This document shows, piece by piece, positions 33,920 through 40,432 of a stretch of 64,000 nucleotides of DNA (within the stretch, counting starts at the first letter, position 1; every line of letters begins with the position of its first letter). The notes beneath the pieces are model-generated. The model worked only from the letters and a program-made list of their open reading frames with translations, did no database searches and was not told the origin of the DNA. Source of the DNA: Aliivibrio finisterrensis_A (lineage in GTDB: Bacteria > Pseudomonadota > Gammaproteobacteria > Enterobacterales > Vibrionaceae); NCBI RefSeq assembly GCF_004167675.1, contig NZ_SEZQ01000008.1, one strand, 5' to 3'. A program made the translations under genes and the position numbers.

Positions 33920-35806
33920 ATGTTAAAAAATTTATCGCTTAAAAATAAATTAGCTATATCAGCTAGTGCTGCAATTATACTCGGGGGAGTATTAGTTGAA
34001 GCCCTTTCATTTAATGCCTCTTTAGAACGCCTAGATACAGAAGTAACACAGCGCTTAAAAAGCACTACGGCATCGTATAATCAATACGTTACCGACTGGG
34101 TTCTCTCGAAGGAACGCGCATTAACCTCATTGCCTCAAGAAGCAAATGCAGATGCTATCGTTGTTCACCTAAAACAAGTTCGAGACTCTGCAAAATTTGA
34201 TAATGTCTTCCTTGCTTACCCAGACGGCTCTCAAGCCAATGCAAATGGCGTGATCCTTCCCTCTGGTAATGATGACCCAAGAAAATGGGGGTGGTACACA
34301 AATGCAGTTGCGGCTCCTTCAAAAGTATTTATGGACAACCCAACCGTTGCTGCAGCAACAGGGGCAAATGTTGTCTCTTTAGGTAAAGCATTAAACCTTC
34401 ATGGTCAACAAGTCGTTCTTGGTGCAGATGTTGAGATCACCGATATACTAAACAGCATGGAAAAAGTCATTATTCCTGGTGAAGGGTTTATGTTTATTGC
34501 AAATAATAAAGGCAATATTTTTACTCATCCAAATACAAAGCTGCTGAATAAATCAGTCTCAACTTTAGGCTTAAATTTTTCAACAATCCAACAAGCAACA
34601 AATAGTCACTCTGACATCTCTATTGAATTAGATGGAGAGAAATACATTATGTATGCTCAAAAAATTGATGGTACGAGTTTAATTACCGTGAGCGTCATTA
34701 ACTATGATTCGTTAGTTGCTCCTCTATTTGATGCGGTATCTGGCCAAATATTAGTAACCGCGATTGTTGTTATTATCTGTACGTTATTATTCAATCTACT
34801 CTGTAATATCTTATTCCGTCCATTAAATAATGTATCTCAAGCACTTGCACAAATTGCAAATGGTAGCGGTGATTTAACTCAACGAATCCATGTTGAAAAT
34901 AAAGATGAAGTGGGGGAACTAGCGAATAACTTCAATACTTTTGTGGAAAGCTTACAACAGCTTATTCAGCATATTCGTCAGCAATCTCAACAATTAACAG
35001 AAGGCTCTGAACAAAGTACTAACCGTGCAAACAATTCAGTTAAAGAGCTTAATCTTCAACAACAAGAAATCACAATGGTTGCCACTGCAGTAACAGAAAT
35101 GGCATCAGCCACTCGTGAAATAGCCTCTCATGCAGAGCAGACTGCGGAAGCAGCTCAAAACTCATCAAGCAGTACTCAAAAAGGCCATTCTCTTGTTATT
35201 GAAACAAAAGCATCAATCAATAATCTAGCAAATGAAGTGAATGAAGCAAGCATGGTAATCAGTGAGCTTCAACAGCACTCTCAAGAGATCAATACCGTAT
35301 TGGCAACGATTCAAGGTATCGCTGAACAAACGAATTTATTAGCACTAAATGCCGCTATTGAAGCAGCACGAGCAGGAGAGCAAGGGCGCGGCTTTGCTGT
35401 TGTTGCCGATGAAGTTCGTGTGTTATCCCAACGCACTCACACTTCAACGGAAGAAATTAAATCAACGATTGATATCCTTCAACAAACAACAAGTCGTGCA
35501 GTTAACTTAATGCAAAGCAGCTCTGAGCTAGCAAATAGCTCTGTAGAAGATGCAGACAGAGCAACACTGGCACTAGAAGAGATTAGTTCATCAGTCACTT
35601 TAATCAGCGATATGGCGACTCAAATTGCGACCGCCGCTGAAGAACAAACGCACGTAACTGGCGAAATAACTCAAAATGTAACGTCAATTAAAGATGTGAC
35701 CGATCTGCTTGTTATTGATTCAACAGACAGCTTAACTCAATCTAATTATCTTAAAGAACAAGCACTTGATTTAAGTGAAAAAGTAGCAACCTTTAAATTA
35801 TCGTAA
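33920..35806 (+). CDS. Methyl-accepting chemotaxis protein with dCache sensor
   Basis: This is a 628-residue transmembrane chemoreceptor. A first helix lies near residues 10-30 and a periplasmic dCache-type domain near 35-270 (VFLAYPDGSQANANG, DDPRKWGWYTNAVAA, GEGFMFIANNKGNIFTHP). A second helix is near 273-300, followed by HAMP (FRPLNNVSQALAQIANGSGDLTQR) and a cytoplasmic signalling coiled coil. The hairpin tip is IAEQTNLLALNAAIEAARAGEQGRGFAVVADEVR in pattern. It senses an unknown small molecule and signals through CheW/CheA. The R-K-W-G-W-Y stretch resembles the ligand pocket seen in amino-acid-sensing dCache domains. A sigma-54 promoter lies 160 bp upstream. Confidence 0.9.
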   Translation: MLKNLSLKNKLAISASAAIILGGVLVEALSFNASLERLDTEVTQRLKSTTASYNQYVTDWVLSKERALTSLPQEANADAIVVHLKQVRDSAKFDNVFLAYPDGSQANANGVILPSGNDDPRKWGWYTNAVAAPSKVFMDNPTVAAATGANVVSLGKALNLHGQQVVLGADVEITDILNSMEKVIIPGEGFMFIANNKGNIFTHPNTKLLNKSVSTLGLNFSTIQQATNSHSDISIELDGEKYIMYAQKIDGTSLITVSVINYDSLVAPLFDAVSGQILVTAIVVIICTLLFNLLCNILFRPLNNVSQALAQIANGSGDLTQRIHVENKDEVGELANNFNTFVESLQQLIQHIRQQSQQLTEGSEQSTNRANNSVKELNLQQQEITMVATAVTEMASATREIASHAEQTAEAAQNSSSSTQKGHSLVIETKASINNLANEVNEASMVISELQQHSQEINTVLATIQGIAEQTNLLALNAAIEAARAGEQGRGFAVVADEVRVLSQRTHTSTEEIKSTIDILQQTTSRAVNLMQSSSELANSSVEDADRATLALEEISSSVTLISDMATQIATAAEEQTHVTGEITQNVTSIKDVTDLLVIDSTDSLTQSNYLKEQALDLSEKVATFKLS

Positions 35807-35820
35807 ACACACTAAATGAA

Positions 35821-35847
35821 AGAGGTGGTGATTAACTCACCACCTCT
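35821..35847. terminator. Strong hairpin shared by chemoreceptor gene and zinc-ribbon gene
   Basis: AGAGGTGGTGA, loop TTAAC, TCACCACCTCT is a perfect 11-bp stem 14 bp after the chemoreceptor stop. On the minus strand the stem is made from the last codons of the small zinc-ribbon gene, whose stop codon lies in the loop. T runs are short. Confidence 0.75.
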
Positions 35848-36002
35848 ACTGTTTTATGTTGAGGACCTAAATAAGTTCCTTCATCAATATAATACCGTAA
35901 TGACTCTTCGCACTCTGGGCATTCAAAAATCTCATTAGGCTCAATGGCTTCGTCTTCAACCCACTCCCAACCAATATGTTCTTCACAACTTGGACAATCC
36001 AT
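35832..36002 (-). CDS. Small zinc-ribbon protein (56 residues)
   Basis: A 56-residue frame, short but well supported, reads MDCPSCEEHIGWEWVEDE at its start and contains two Cys-x2-Cys knuckles (C3-x2-C6 and C28-PE-C31). It is strongly acidic and ends HKTVEVVS. The ribosome site AGGAA lies seven bases before the ATG. The four cysteines should bind one zinc ion, as in rubredoxin-like or zinc-ribbon adaptors. I know of similar small proteins annotated only as hypothetical, so no function is given. It converges on the chemoreceptor gene and shares its hairpin, with its stop codon in the loop. Confidence 0.8.
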   Translation of the reverse strand: MDCPSCEEHIGWEWVEDEAIEPNEIFECPECEESLRYYIDEGTYLGPQHKTVEVVS

Positions 36003-36175
36003 TTTTTATTCCTATTAACTATTTTCGGCGAGTGTAAATAACCTAAAAACAAAAGTCATCATCTCACTGACGAAATAAATCTCCTCCCCCCTCTTATCAA
36101 ACAATAAATTATCAATTACTCTTAATCCAATAACCTTTTGTTATCTATTTTTAGTTTCATTTTTCTTGGTGATTT

Positions 36176-37069
36176 ATGCTTAATCCTCTTTGGCTCAATA
36201 CGTTTTGCACTCTTGTTGATGTCGGCCACTTTACTCACACAGCTGAAAAACTTTTTATGACTCAACCAGGAGTCAGCCAACACATTAAAAAATTAGAACT
36301 GGCGTGTGGGTACGATTTATTAAAGCGGGAAGGAAAAAGTGTCGAACTCACCGAGCAAGGTCATCTTGTATACAATTATGCACACCAGCAGCAACGTGAT
36401 GCAGCTAACCTAATTGAAGCGTTAAGTTTTGATGACCCATATAAGGGATTGTGTAAATTTGCTTGCTCAGGAGCTTTAGCTTTAGCTTTATCTCTGTACC
36501 CAGAATTCATCAACCTACAAAAGAATCATCCAGATTTAATAACTCACATGGAAGTTGCACCAAATAATAAAATATTAGATGAGATCCAGCGAGGTCAAAT
36601 TGACCTTGGAATTGTTACTCACAACCCAACACCGAGTTTATTTCGTAGCGAAGAACTAACCGAGGAGCCTCTTTGTTTAGTTCTGCCAAAGAGCGATCAA
36701 AACACGCTAATTACTCTCGATATATTAATGTCCCGAGGATTAATTAAACACCCAGACGCCGAGCATTATTTATCGTTATACTTCGATCATTGTAAAGATG
36801 AAGCCTTAGAAAAAGGAAATGCGAATGGATTCCCTATCGCAAGCTACATTAATCAATTAAGCCAAATATTATTGCCTATCGCTCAAGGAATTGGTTTTAC
36901 GGTATTGCCACAAAGTGCCATTGATGCCTTTCCTGACAAAGACAAATTATATATTCACACACCGACAGAGTTGGTTATGGAGCGCTTATTTTTGGTTCAA
37001 AAACGAAACAGAGAATTGCCAAAACGATATCAAACACTGATAAAAAAGATCAAAGAAATATTGATATAG
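36176..37069 (+). CDS. LysR family regulator
   Basis: This 297-residue LysR protein has a helix-turn-helix at about residues 17-40 (HFTHTAEKLFMTQPGVSQHIKKLE) and an effector domain (FACSGALALALSLYPEFINLQKNHPDLITHMEV). The surrounding genes are a zinc-ribbon gene (divergent) and a tiny basic peptide gene (convergent), neither an obvious target. Spacing to the zinc-ribbon gene is 173 bp, so the two could share a control region. Effector unknown. Confidence 0.82.
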   Translation: MLNPLWLNTFCTLVDVGHFTHTAEKLFMTQPGVSQHIKKLELACGYDLLKREGKSVELTEQGHLVYNYAHQQQRDAANLIEALSFDDPYKGLCKFACSGALALALSLYPEFINLQKNHPDLITHMEVAPNNKILDEIQRGQIDLGIVTHNPTPSLFRSEELTEEPLCLVLPKSDQNTLITLDILMSRGLIKHPDAEHYLSLYFDHCKDEALEKGNANGFPIASYINQLSQILLPIAQGIGFTVLPQSAIDAFPDKDKLYIHTPTELVMERLFLVQKRNRELPKRYQTLIKKIKEILI

Positions 37070-37152
37070 AAGTGTTTATTTTAAGTAGGTGTTCAGTGGG
37101 AATAAAGAAATTTTAATGTTCAAATTGAATAAACATAAAGCGCTAGAACCAA

Positions 37153-37180
37153 AAAACTCCTGACAGTCAGGAGTTTTCTA
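37153..37180. terminator. Bidirectional terminator
   Basis: AAAACTCCTGA, loop CAG, TCAGGAGTTTT is a perfect 11-bp stem with A and T flanks. It ends the LysR transcript (plus) and the 28-residue peptide gene (minus), whose stop codon is seven bases from the stem. Confidence 0.88.
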
Positions 37181-37183
37181 TTT

Positions 37184-37270
37184 TTACCACTTTTTAGCCG
37201 TGTCTTTTGCAGTGTCTTTCCAATATTGAATTCGCGCACGTTGCAATTGGGCTTTTCTTGTTTTTTTCAT
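37184..37270 (-). CDS. Candidate 28-residue basic peptide
   Basis: ATG at 37270 opens a 28-codon frame starting MKKTRKAQLQRARIQYWKDT and ending in AKKW. A GGAAG ribosome site lies six bases upstream, and a perfect bidirectional terminator begins four bases beyond the stop. The peptide is very basic (about ten Lys/Arg) with heptad-like helix potential and two Trp. It could be a nucleic-acid or membrane-binding miniprotein, or the remnant of a larger gene. I do not recognise it. The compact ribosome site - frame - terminator arrangement argues that it is expressed. Confidence 0.55.
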   Translation of the reverse strand: MKKTRKAQLQRARIQYWKDTAKDTAKKW

Positions 37271-37578
37271 AAGATACTTCCTTAAATCACTCGCTCATCT
37301 TTGAGCTGCTGTCATAATTCTTAATGACTTAATCAATCTATAGTAGAGTTGATCACTTTGCGAGGATCAAGATCACGAATATTTAAACGTACTTCGTGTT
37401 TTTACTTATATTTTATGATCTACATAACAGTTTAGCGACTCTCATCACTAAACTGTACCTTATTAATTTTTTACTAAAAAAGAAACAACCATTTGAAATT
37501 GTTCTAATAATGACAAGTTGAAGGCATATAATCGAGCAGTTAAGCTTCAAGCTCTTCTATCAATAAATCATTCTCGCT
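37271..37578. other. 308-bp intergenic region downstream of trpS
   Basis: No supported gene. It holds a 9-bp perfect inverted repeat (ACAGTTTAG at 37427-37435, CTAAACTGT at 37448-37456). On the minus strand no T run follows the hairpin, so it is not a clear trpS terminator. It may contain the promoter of the 28-residue peptide gene. Confidence 0.45.
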
Positions 37579-38610
37579 TTAAAACAACGTTAAACCAAAG
37601 GCTTTTTTTACATGATGTAAAACCTGATTCGACTCTTCTTGAGATTTCTCACTACCTTGTCGAAGGATCTCAATTAACTGCGCTTTATCTGAGATATACA
37701 TTTCTCTTCGTTCGCGGATAGGTTTTAATATCTCTTGTAAACACTCTTCTAAGATTTTTTTAGTCGTGCCATCACCTAAACCACCTTGTTGATACTGACT
37801 TTTTAGTTGTTGGGTATAAGCTGTATCGGGATGGAATGCATCTAAATAAGTAAATACGACATTACCCTCAACTTGGCCTGGATCTTCCACTCGCAAATGC
37901 ATTGGATCGGTATACATTGCTTTTACCGCTTTCGATATGTCTTTTTCATTTGAACTTAAAAGAATGCAATTTCCCATAGATTTGGACATTTTAGTTTTAC
38001 CATCAGGGCTAGGTAAACGCGGCATCTTACTTAGTAACGGGCGACACTCAACCAAAACCTCTTCTTGAGCAATATGATTGAGTTTTCTCACGATTTCATT
38101 GGTTTGCTCAATCATAGGCAATTGATCGTCACCAACCGGGATTAAGGTTGCTTTAAACGCCGTAATGTCTGCTGCTTGGCTAATTGGATAAGTAAGAAAG
38201 CCGGTAGGGATAGAAGAACCAAATGATTTACTTGCGATTTCATTTTTAACTGTTGGATTTCGCTGTAAACGTGCAACTGATACTAAGTTTGAATAGTACA
38301 TCGTCAACTCTGACAACGCAGGGATTGCCGATTGCAAACAGATAGTTGTTTTTAAAGGGTCAATACCAACAGCAAGATAGTCAGCTACTACATTTAAAAT
38401 ATTAGATGATACTTTATGAGGATTATGACCATTGTCTGTCAGACCTTGTAGATCCGCAACAAGAATAGTTTGTTCATATTGATGTTGTAACCCAACTCGC
38501 TGCTGTAAAGAGCCCACAAAATGCCCCAAATGTAGCTGACCTGTAGCTCTATCACCAGTTAGGATTTTTTCTTTTTGGTTTGAGTTATGCGTAGTGTTTT
38601 GATTTTTCAT
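37579..38610 (-). CDS. trpS: Tryptophanyl-tRNA synthetase
   Basis: This is a 343-residue class Ic aminoacyl-tRNA synthetase. The ATP-site motif is GQLHLGH (residues 24-30, the HIGH equivalent), and the KMSKS loop is intact in GKTKMSKSMGN. PVGDDQLPMIEQTNEIVRKLN carries the Trp-binding and catalytic residues. It charges tRNA-Trp in the cytoplasm. It looks like a second-type TrpRS rather than the housekeeping copy that vibrios keep near rpe/gph on chromosome I; that is an inference. An AGAGG ribosome site lies seven bases before the ATG. Upstream are a Trp-Trp leader peptide, hairpins and a second short ORF that overlaps the start codon, indicating feedback by charged tRNA-Trp. Confidence 0.9.
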   Translation of the reverse strand: MKNQNTTHNSNQKEKILTGDRATGQLHLGHFVGSLQQRVGLQHQYEQTILVADLQGLTDNGHNPHKVSSNILNVVADYLAVGIDPLKTTICLQSAIPALSELTMYYSNLVSVARLQRNPTVKNEIASKSFGSSIPTGFLTYPISQAADITAFKATLIPVGDDQLPMIEQTNEIVRKLNHIAQEEVLVECRPLLSKMPRLPSPDGKTKMSKSMGNCILLSSNEKDISKAVKAMYTDPMHLRVEDPGQVEGNVVFTYLDAFHPDTAYTQQLKSQYQQGGLGDGTTKKILEECLQEILKPIRERREMYISDKAQLIEILRQGSEKSQEESNQVLHHVKKAFGLTLF

Positions 38611-38663
38611 GATATTGCCTCTAGATAGTTAAACCATCGGAGACAAACATTGCGAGTATTCAT
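38607..38663 (-). CDS. 18-residue upstream ORF overlapping trpS
   Basis: The frame MNTRNVCLRWFNYLEAIS starts at 38663 behind an excellent GGAAG ribosome site seven bases away. It ends in a TGA overlapping the trpS ATG (ATGA). Its single Trp codon lies in the distal strand of a hairpin whose proximal strand contains its own ribosome site. It is therefore positioned to couple leader folding to trpS translation. Confidence 0.6.
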   Translation of the reverse strand: MNTRNVCLRWFNYLEAIS

Positions 38664-38680
38664 AAGTAGTCTTCCGACGG
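38634..38680 (-). promoter_or_regulatory. Hairpin sequestering the upstream ORF ribosome site (attenuator strands 3 and 4)
   Basis: On the minus strand CCGTCGGAAGAC (38669-38680) pairs with GTCTCCGATGG (38634-38644) in an 11-bp stem with one bulged A. The GGAAG ribosome site of the 18-residue ORF is inside the stem. Only three T residues follow, so it looks like translational rather than transcriptional attenuation. Its 5' part GCCGT can instead pair with GCGGC at 38711-38715. Confidence 0.55.
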
Positions 38681-38708
38681 CTTTGAATATTTACATAGAT
38701 GTGATTCA

Positions 38709-38731
38709 GCGCCGCTCTATAAAGTAGAACG
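38709..38731 (-). promoter_or_regulatory. Hairpin overlapping end of Trp leader peptide (attenuator strands 1 and 2)
   Basis: On the minus strand CGTTCTA (38725-38731), directly after the two TGG codons, pairs with TAGAGCG (38713-38719) across a CTTTA loop. A ribosome stalled at the Trp codons would cover strand 1 and free strand 2, whose GCGGC can pair with GCCGT of the next hairpin. Confidence 0.55.
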
Positions 38732-38770
38732 CCACCAACAAATTGAGATGAATGTAACTTGAGTATTCAT
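38717..38770 (-). CDS. Trp-rich leader peptide of trpS
   Basis: The 17-codon frame MNTQVTFISICWWRSTL ends in TAG and contains two adjacent TGG codons (38732-38737). An in-frame ATG two codons earlier (38776) is an alternative start; an AAAG lies eight bases before the ATG at 38770. WWR followed by a hydroxy residue recalls the end of the E. coli trp leader peptide (GWWRTS). Tandem Trp codons directly before a foldable region upstream of a Trp-tRNA synthetase gene strongly suggest a charge sensor for tRNA-Trp. Confidence 0.7.
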   Translation of the reverse strand: MNTQVTFISICWWRSTL

Positions 38771-38787
38771 AATCATGCTTTAAAACT

Positions 38788-38804
38788 ATCACTCTAAAAG
38801 TGAT
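38788..38804. other. Small hairpin upstream of Trp leader peptide
   Basis: ATCACT, loop CTAAA, AGTGAT is a perfect 6-bp stem just before the leader peptide on the minus strand, followed there by AGTTTT. It may belong to the leader fold or be an operator in the promoter. Confidence 0.35.
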
Positions 38805-38949
38805 CCCTCAAGCACTATTTCACATTGGAATAAGCTTTATAACTTTTTTTCATGTTCATTAAAGTTTGTCGATACCCTGTACGTGAGCCATACGTACTTA
38901 GCAACTAATAATGAGTAATTAGTGGAGTATTTAAAAAGCGTGATACAAA

Positions 38950-39159
38950 TTAAAACGAAATTGAAAAATCACCAATGCGCTGATTATAACTATTGGTAAT
39001 ACTTCCTTTGCCTGTCTCTTCACAATATGAAAAATCAATATCAAGTGAGTCTAGCTCACCTTTCATTAGTATGTTACGTAATAAAACATCACTGTTTAGT
39101 TGGTGAATTAACGCGTCCCATGAAACATTATTTTTGAAAATAGTAAAATTTACTTTCAT
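38950..39159 (-). CDS. Hypothetical 69-residue protein
   Basis: This short soluble protein starts MKVNFTIFKNNVSWDALIHQLNSDVLL and ends with a beta-strand-like GKGSITNSYNQRIGDFSISF. The AAAGG ribosome site six bases before the ATG supports translation. I do not recognise the family. The alternation of hydrophobic residues suggests a small alpha/beta domain without membrane segments or metal motifs. It lies between trpS and the cold-shock gene on the same strand, about 175 bp before the trpS leader peptide, so the trpS promoter may lie between. Confidence 0.6.
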   Translation of the reverse strand: MKVNFTIFKNNVSWDALIHQLNSDVLLRNILMKGELDSLDIDFSYCEETGKGSITNSYNQRIGDFSISF

Positions 39160-39358
39160 TAAGTACCTTTAGGTTTTATAGAAATTATTTATAAATAGAG
39201 TAATTGATTGATGTTACAGAAAAATGATTGGATTAAAACTAGGATGGTAGAGGTAACTAAGAGATGTTATGACAAGTACAAAACAGGAGCAGATGTTTGA
39301 AATGTTGATATCTTACAAAGTAGAACTAAATCGAGTATTAATAAAACATTTAAAAGTA

Positions 39359-39386
39359 GCGCAAACGGTACGAATACCCTTTGCGC
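39359..39386 (-). terminator. Intrinsic terminator of the cold-shock gene
   Basis: On the minus strand GCGCAAA-G-GGTA, tetraloop TTCG, TACC-G-TTTGCGC forms an 11-bp stem with one G-G mismatch, then TACTTTT. It starts 14 bp after the gene's stop. Confidence 0.85.
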
Positions 39387-39399
39387 AACTTATTTGAAA

Positions 39400-39609
39400 T
39401 TAAGCAGCTACAACGTTAGCAGCTTGAGGACCTTTTTGGCCTTGCTCAACTTCAAAAGAAACTTTTTGGCCTTCAGCAAGAGTTTTGAAACCCTCTGAAG
39501 CGATAGCACGGAAATGTACGAATACGTCAGCGCCGCCGTTATCTTGAGTGATAAAACCGAAACCTTTTTCTTCGTTAAACCACTTAACGATACCAGTTGT
39601 TTTAGACAT
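39400..39609 (-). CDS. CspA-family cold-shock protein
   Basis: This 69-residue OB-fold protein carries RNP1 KGFGFITQ (about residues 15-22) and RNP2 VFVHFRAI (about 30-37), the nucleic-acid binding aromatic patches of CspA-like RNA chaperones. It should melt mRNA structure at low temperature. AAGGGACATTAC precedes the ATG. The long leader (about 170 bases from a good promoter at 39790-39817) agrees with cspA-type post-transcriptional control, and a terminator-like hairpin sits 35 bp before the start. It is monocistronic. Which Csp paralogue it is cannot be decided. Confidence 0.93.
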
Positions 39610-39635
39610 GTAATGTCCCTTATATATTTAAATTC

Positions 39636-39657
39636 ATAAAAAATCGCATAATGCGAT
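39636..39657 (-). promoter_or_regulatory. Terminator-like hairpin in the cold-shock gene leader
   Basis: On the minus strand ATCGCA, loop TTA, TGCGAT is directly followed by TTTTTTA, the form of an intrinsic terminator, about 30 bp before the csp start codon. It could act as a temperature-sensitive attenuator. Confidence 0.5.
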
Positions 39658-39789
39658 ACGCTTAGAGCTTGAATTATTAAATGTGACGAAAAGATAAGGG
39701 AAACACTGAGAATAACGACATTACGAAGAAATACTAAGGCTTACTTTACTTGATGTTCATTAACAACTCTGAGCAACAGAGCGAGAGAG

Positions 39790-39817
39790 ATAATACCCTA
39801 GAACCAAGCATTGTAAA
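39790..39817 (-). promoter_or_regulatory. Promoter of the cold-shock gene
   Basis: On the minus strand TTTACA (39812-39817), 16 bases, then TATTAT (39790-39795) is a good sigma-70 promoter. Transcription would start near 39783, giving a leader of about 170 bases. Confidence 0.6.
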
Positions 39818-40111
39818 GGTATTTCTTCATGAAACGGTTAAAATTTGTACAAACAAGAGTTACCAACCACACTTTTAGATAAATAAATTAAACTATCAAC
39901 TTGATTAACATCATTTATATCAAAGATCACAGTTCCAATTTACTCGTCCATTCACTGCCATCTAGCTGTCTTCGTATTGCCACATAATACCTATATGCTC
40001 TTATAATCGTAATCTAACATTACGGATAAAAGCGATTAAATTGGGACTCTCTTTAGATATGATGACGTTATTAAGTAGTCATTATAATCCTATTTCACGG
40101 AGTATTTAAGC

Positions 40112-40327
40112 ATGAAAAAAATTGTCCCATTCATCATCCTCGCCTTTTTTAGCTTGCGTTTATTTGCTTCTGTCGGCCCTCATATTCAACAGTTAGAGCA
40201 TGATAGCTTCACTATTTTACGCTCTGCGCTTATTGTAGGCGCACTCTGTTTTATCGTGTCATTGATTATTAAAAAGTTTAAGAAACCTGCCCCAATAGCG
40301 ATAAAATCTGAAGACGACATAAATTAA
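40112..40327 (+). CDS. Small inner-membrane protein, 71 residues
   Basis: This 71-residue protein begins with a basic-hydrophobic segment (MKKIVPFIILAFFSLRLFAS) that could be a signal peptide or a first helix. It has a second helix near residues 36-54 (ALIVGALCFIVSLIIKKFKK) and an acidic tail. GGAG lies nine bases before the ATG. A terminator directly after the stop shows a monocistronic unit. I do not recognise the family; small double-helix membrane proteins of this kind often modulate other envelope proteins. It is convergent with mscS. Confidence 0.6.
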   Translation: MKKIVPFIILAFFSLRLFASVGPHIQQLEHDSFTILRSALIVGALCFIVSLIIKKFKKPAPIAIKSEDDIN

Positions 40328-40334
40328 TGCAAAA

Positions 40335-40363
40335 AAAAGAGTGACCATTTAAGTCACTCTTTT
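40335..40363 (+). terminator. Intrinsic terminator of the small membrane protein gene
   Basis: AAAAGAGTGAC, loop CATTTAA, GTCACTCTTTT is a perfect 11-bp stem with a T run. Confidence 0.9.
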
Positions 40364-40381
40364 ACATTCACCTTTTCTATT

Positions 40382-40432
40382 TATACCCTTCGGGATAAGT
40401 AGTTGATCAAATACTTATGTAGATTGGTATTA
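40382..40432 (+). repeat. 51-bp dispersed palindromic repeat, copy 2
   Basis: This copy begins TATACCCTTCGGG and ends TAGATTGGTATTA, with the core ATAAGTAGTTGATCAAATAC plus TTAT, a palindrome with a single mismatch pair. It differs from the copy at 20086-20136 at four positions. Its last bases provide the stop codon of the mscS gene on the other strand. Confidence 0.8.

Larger units (their letters stand above)
39610..40111. other. 502-bp intergenic region holding the cold-shock leader
   Basis: About 39610-39783 is the presumed 5' untranslated leader of the cold-shock gene. Beyond its promoter, 39820-40111 is AT-rich without a supported gene. GGAG before 40112 serves the small membrane protein. 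Confidence 0.6.

Noticed and set aside
35867..36052. 61-codon minus-strand frame near the chemoreceptor end
   Set aside because: It is out of frame with the better-supported zinc-ribbon gene on the same strand (35832-36002), which has a ribosome site and paired cysteines.
37518..37721. 67-codon plus-strand frame at the trpS 3' end
   Set aside because: Mostly antisense to trpS and without a ribosome site.
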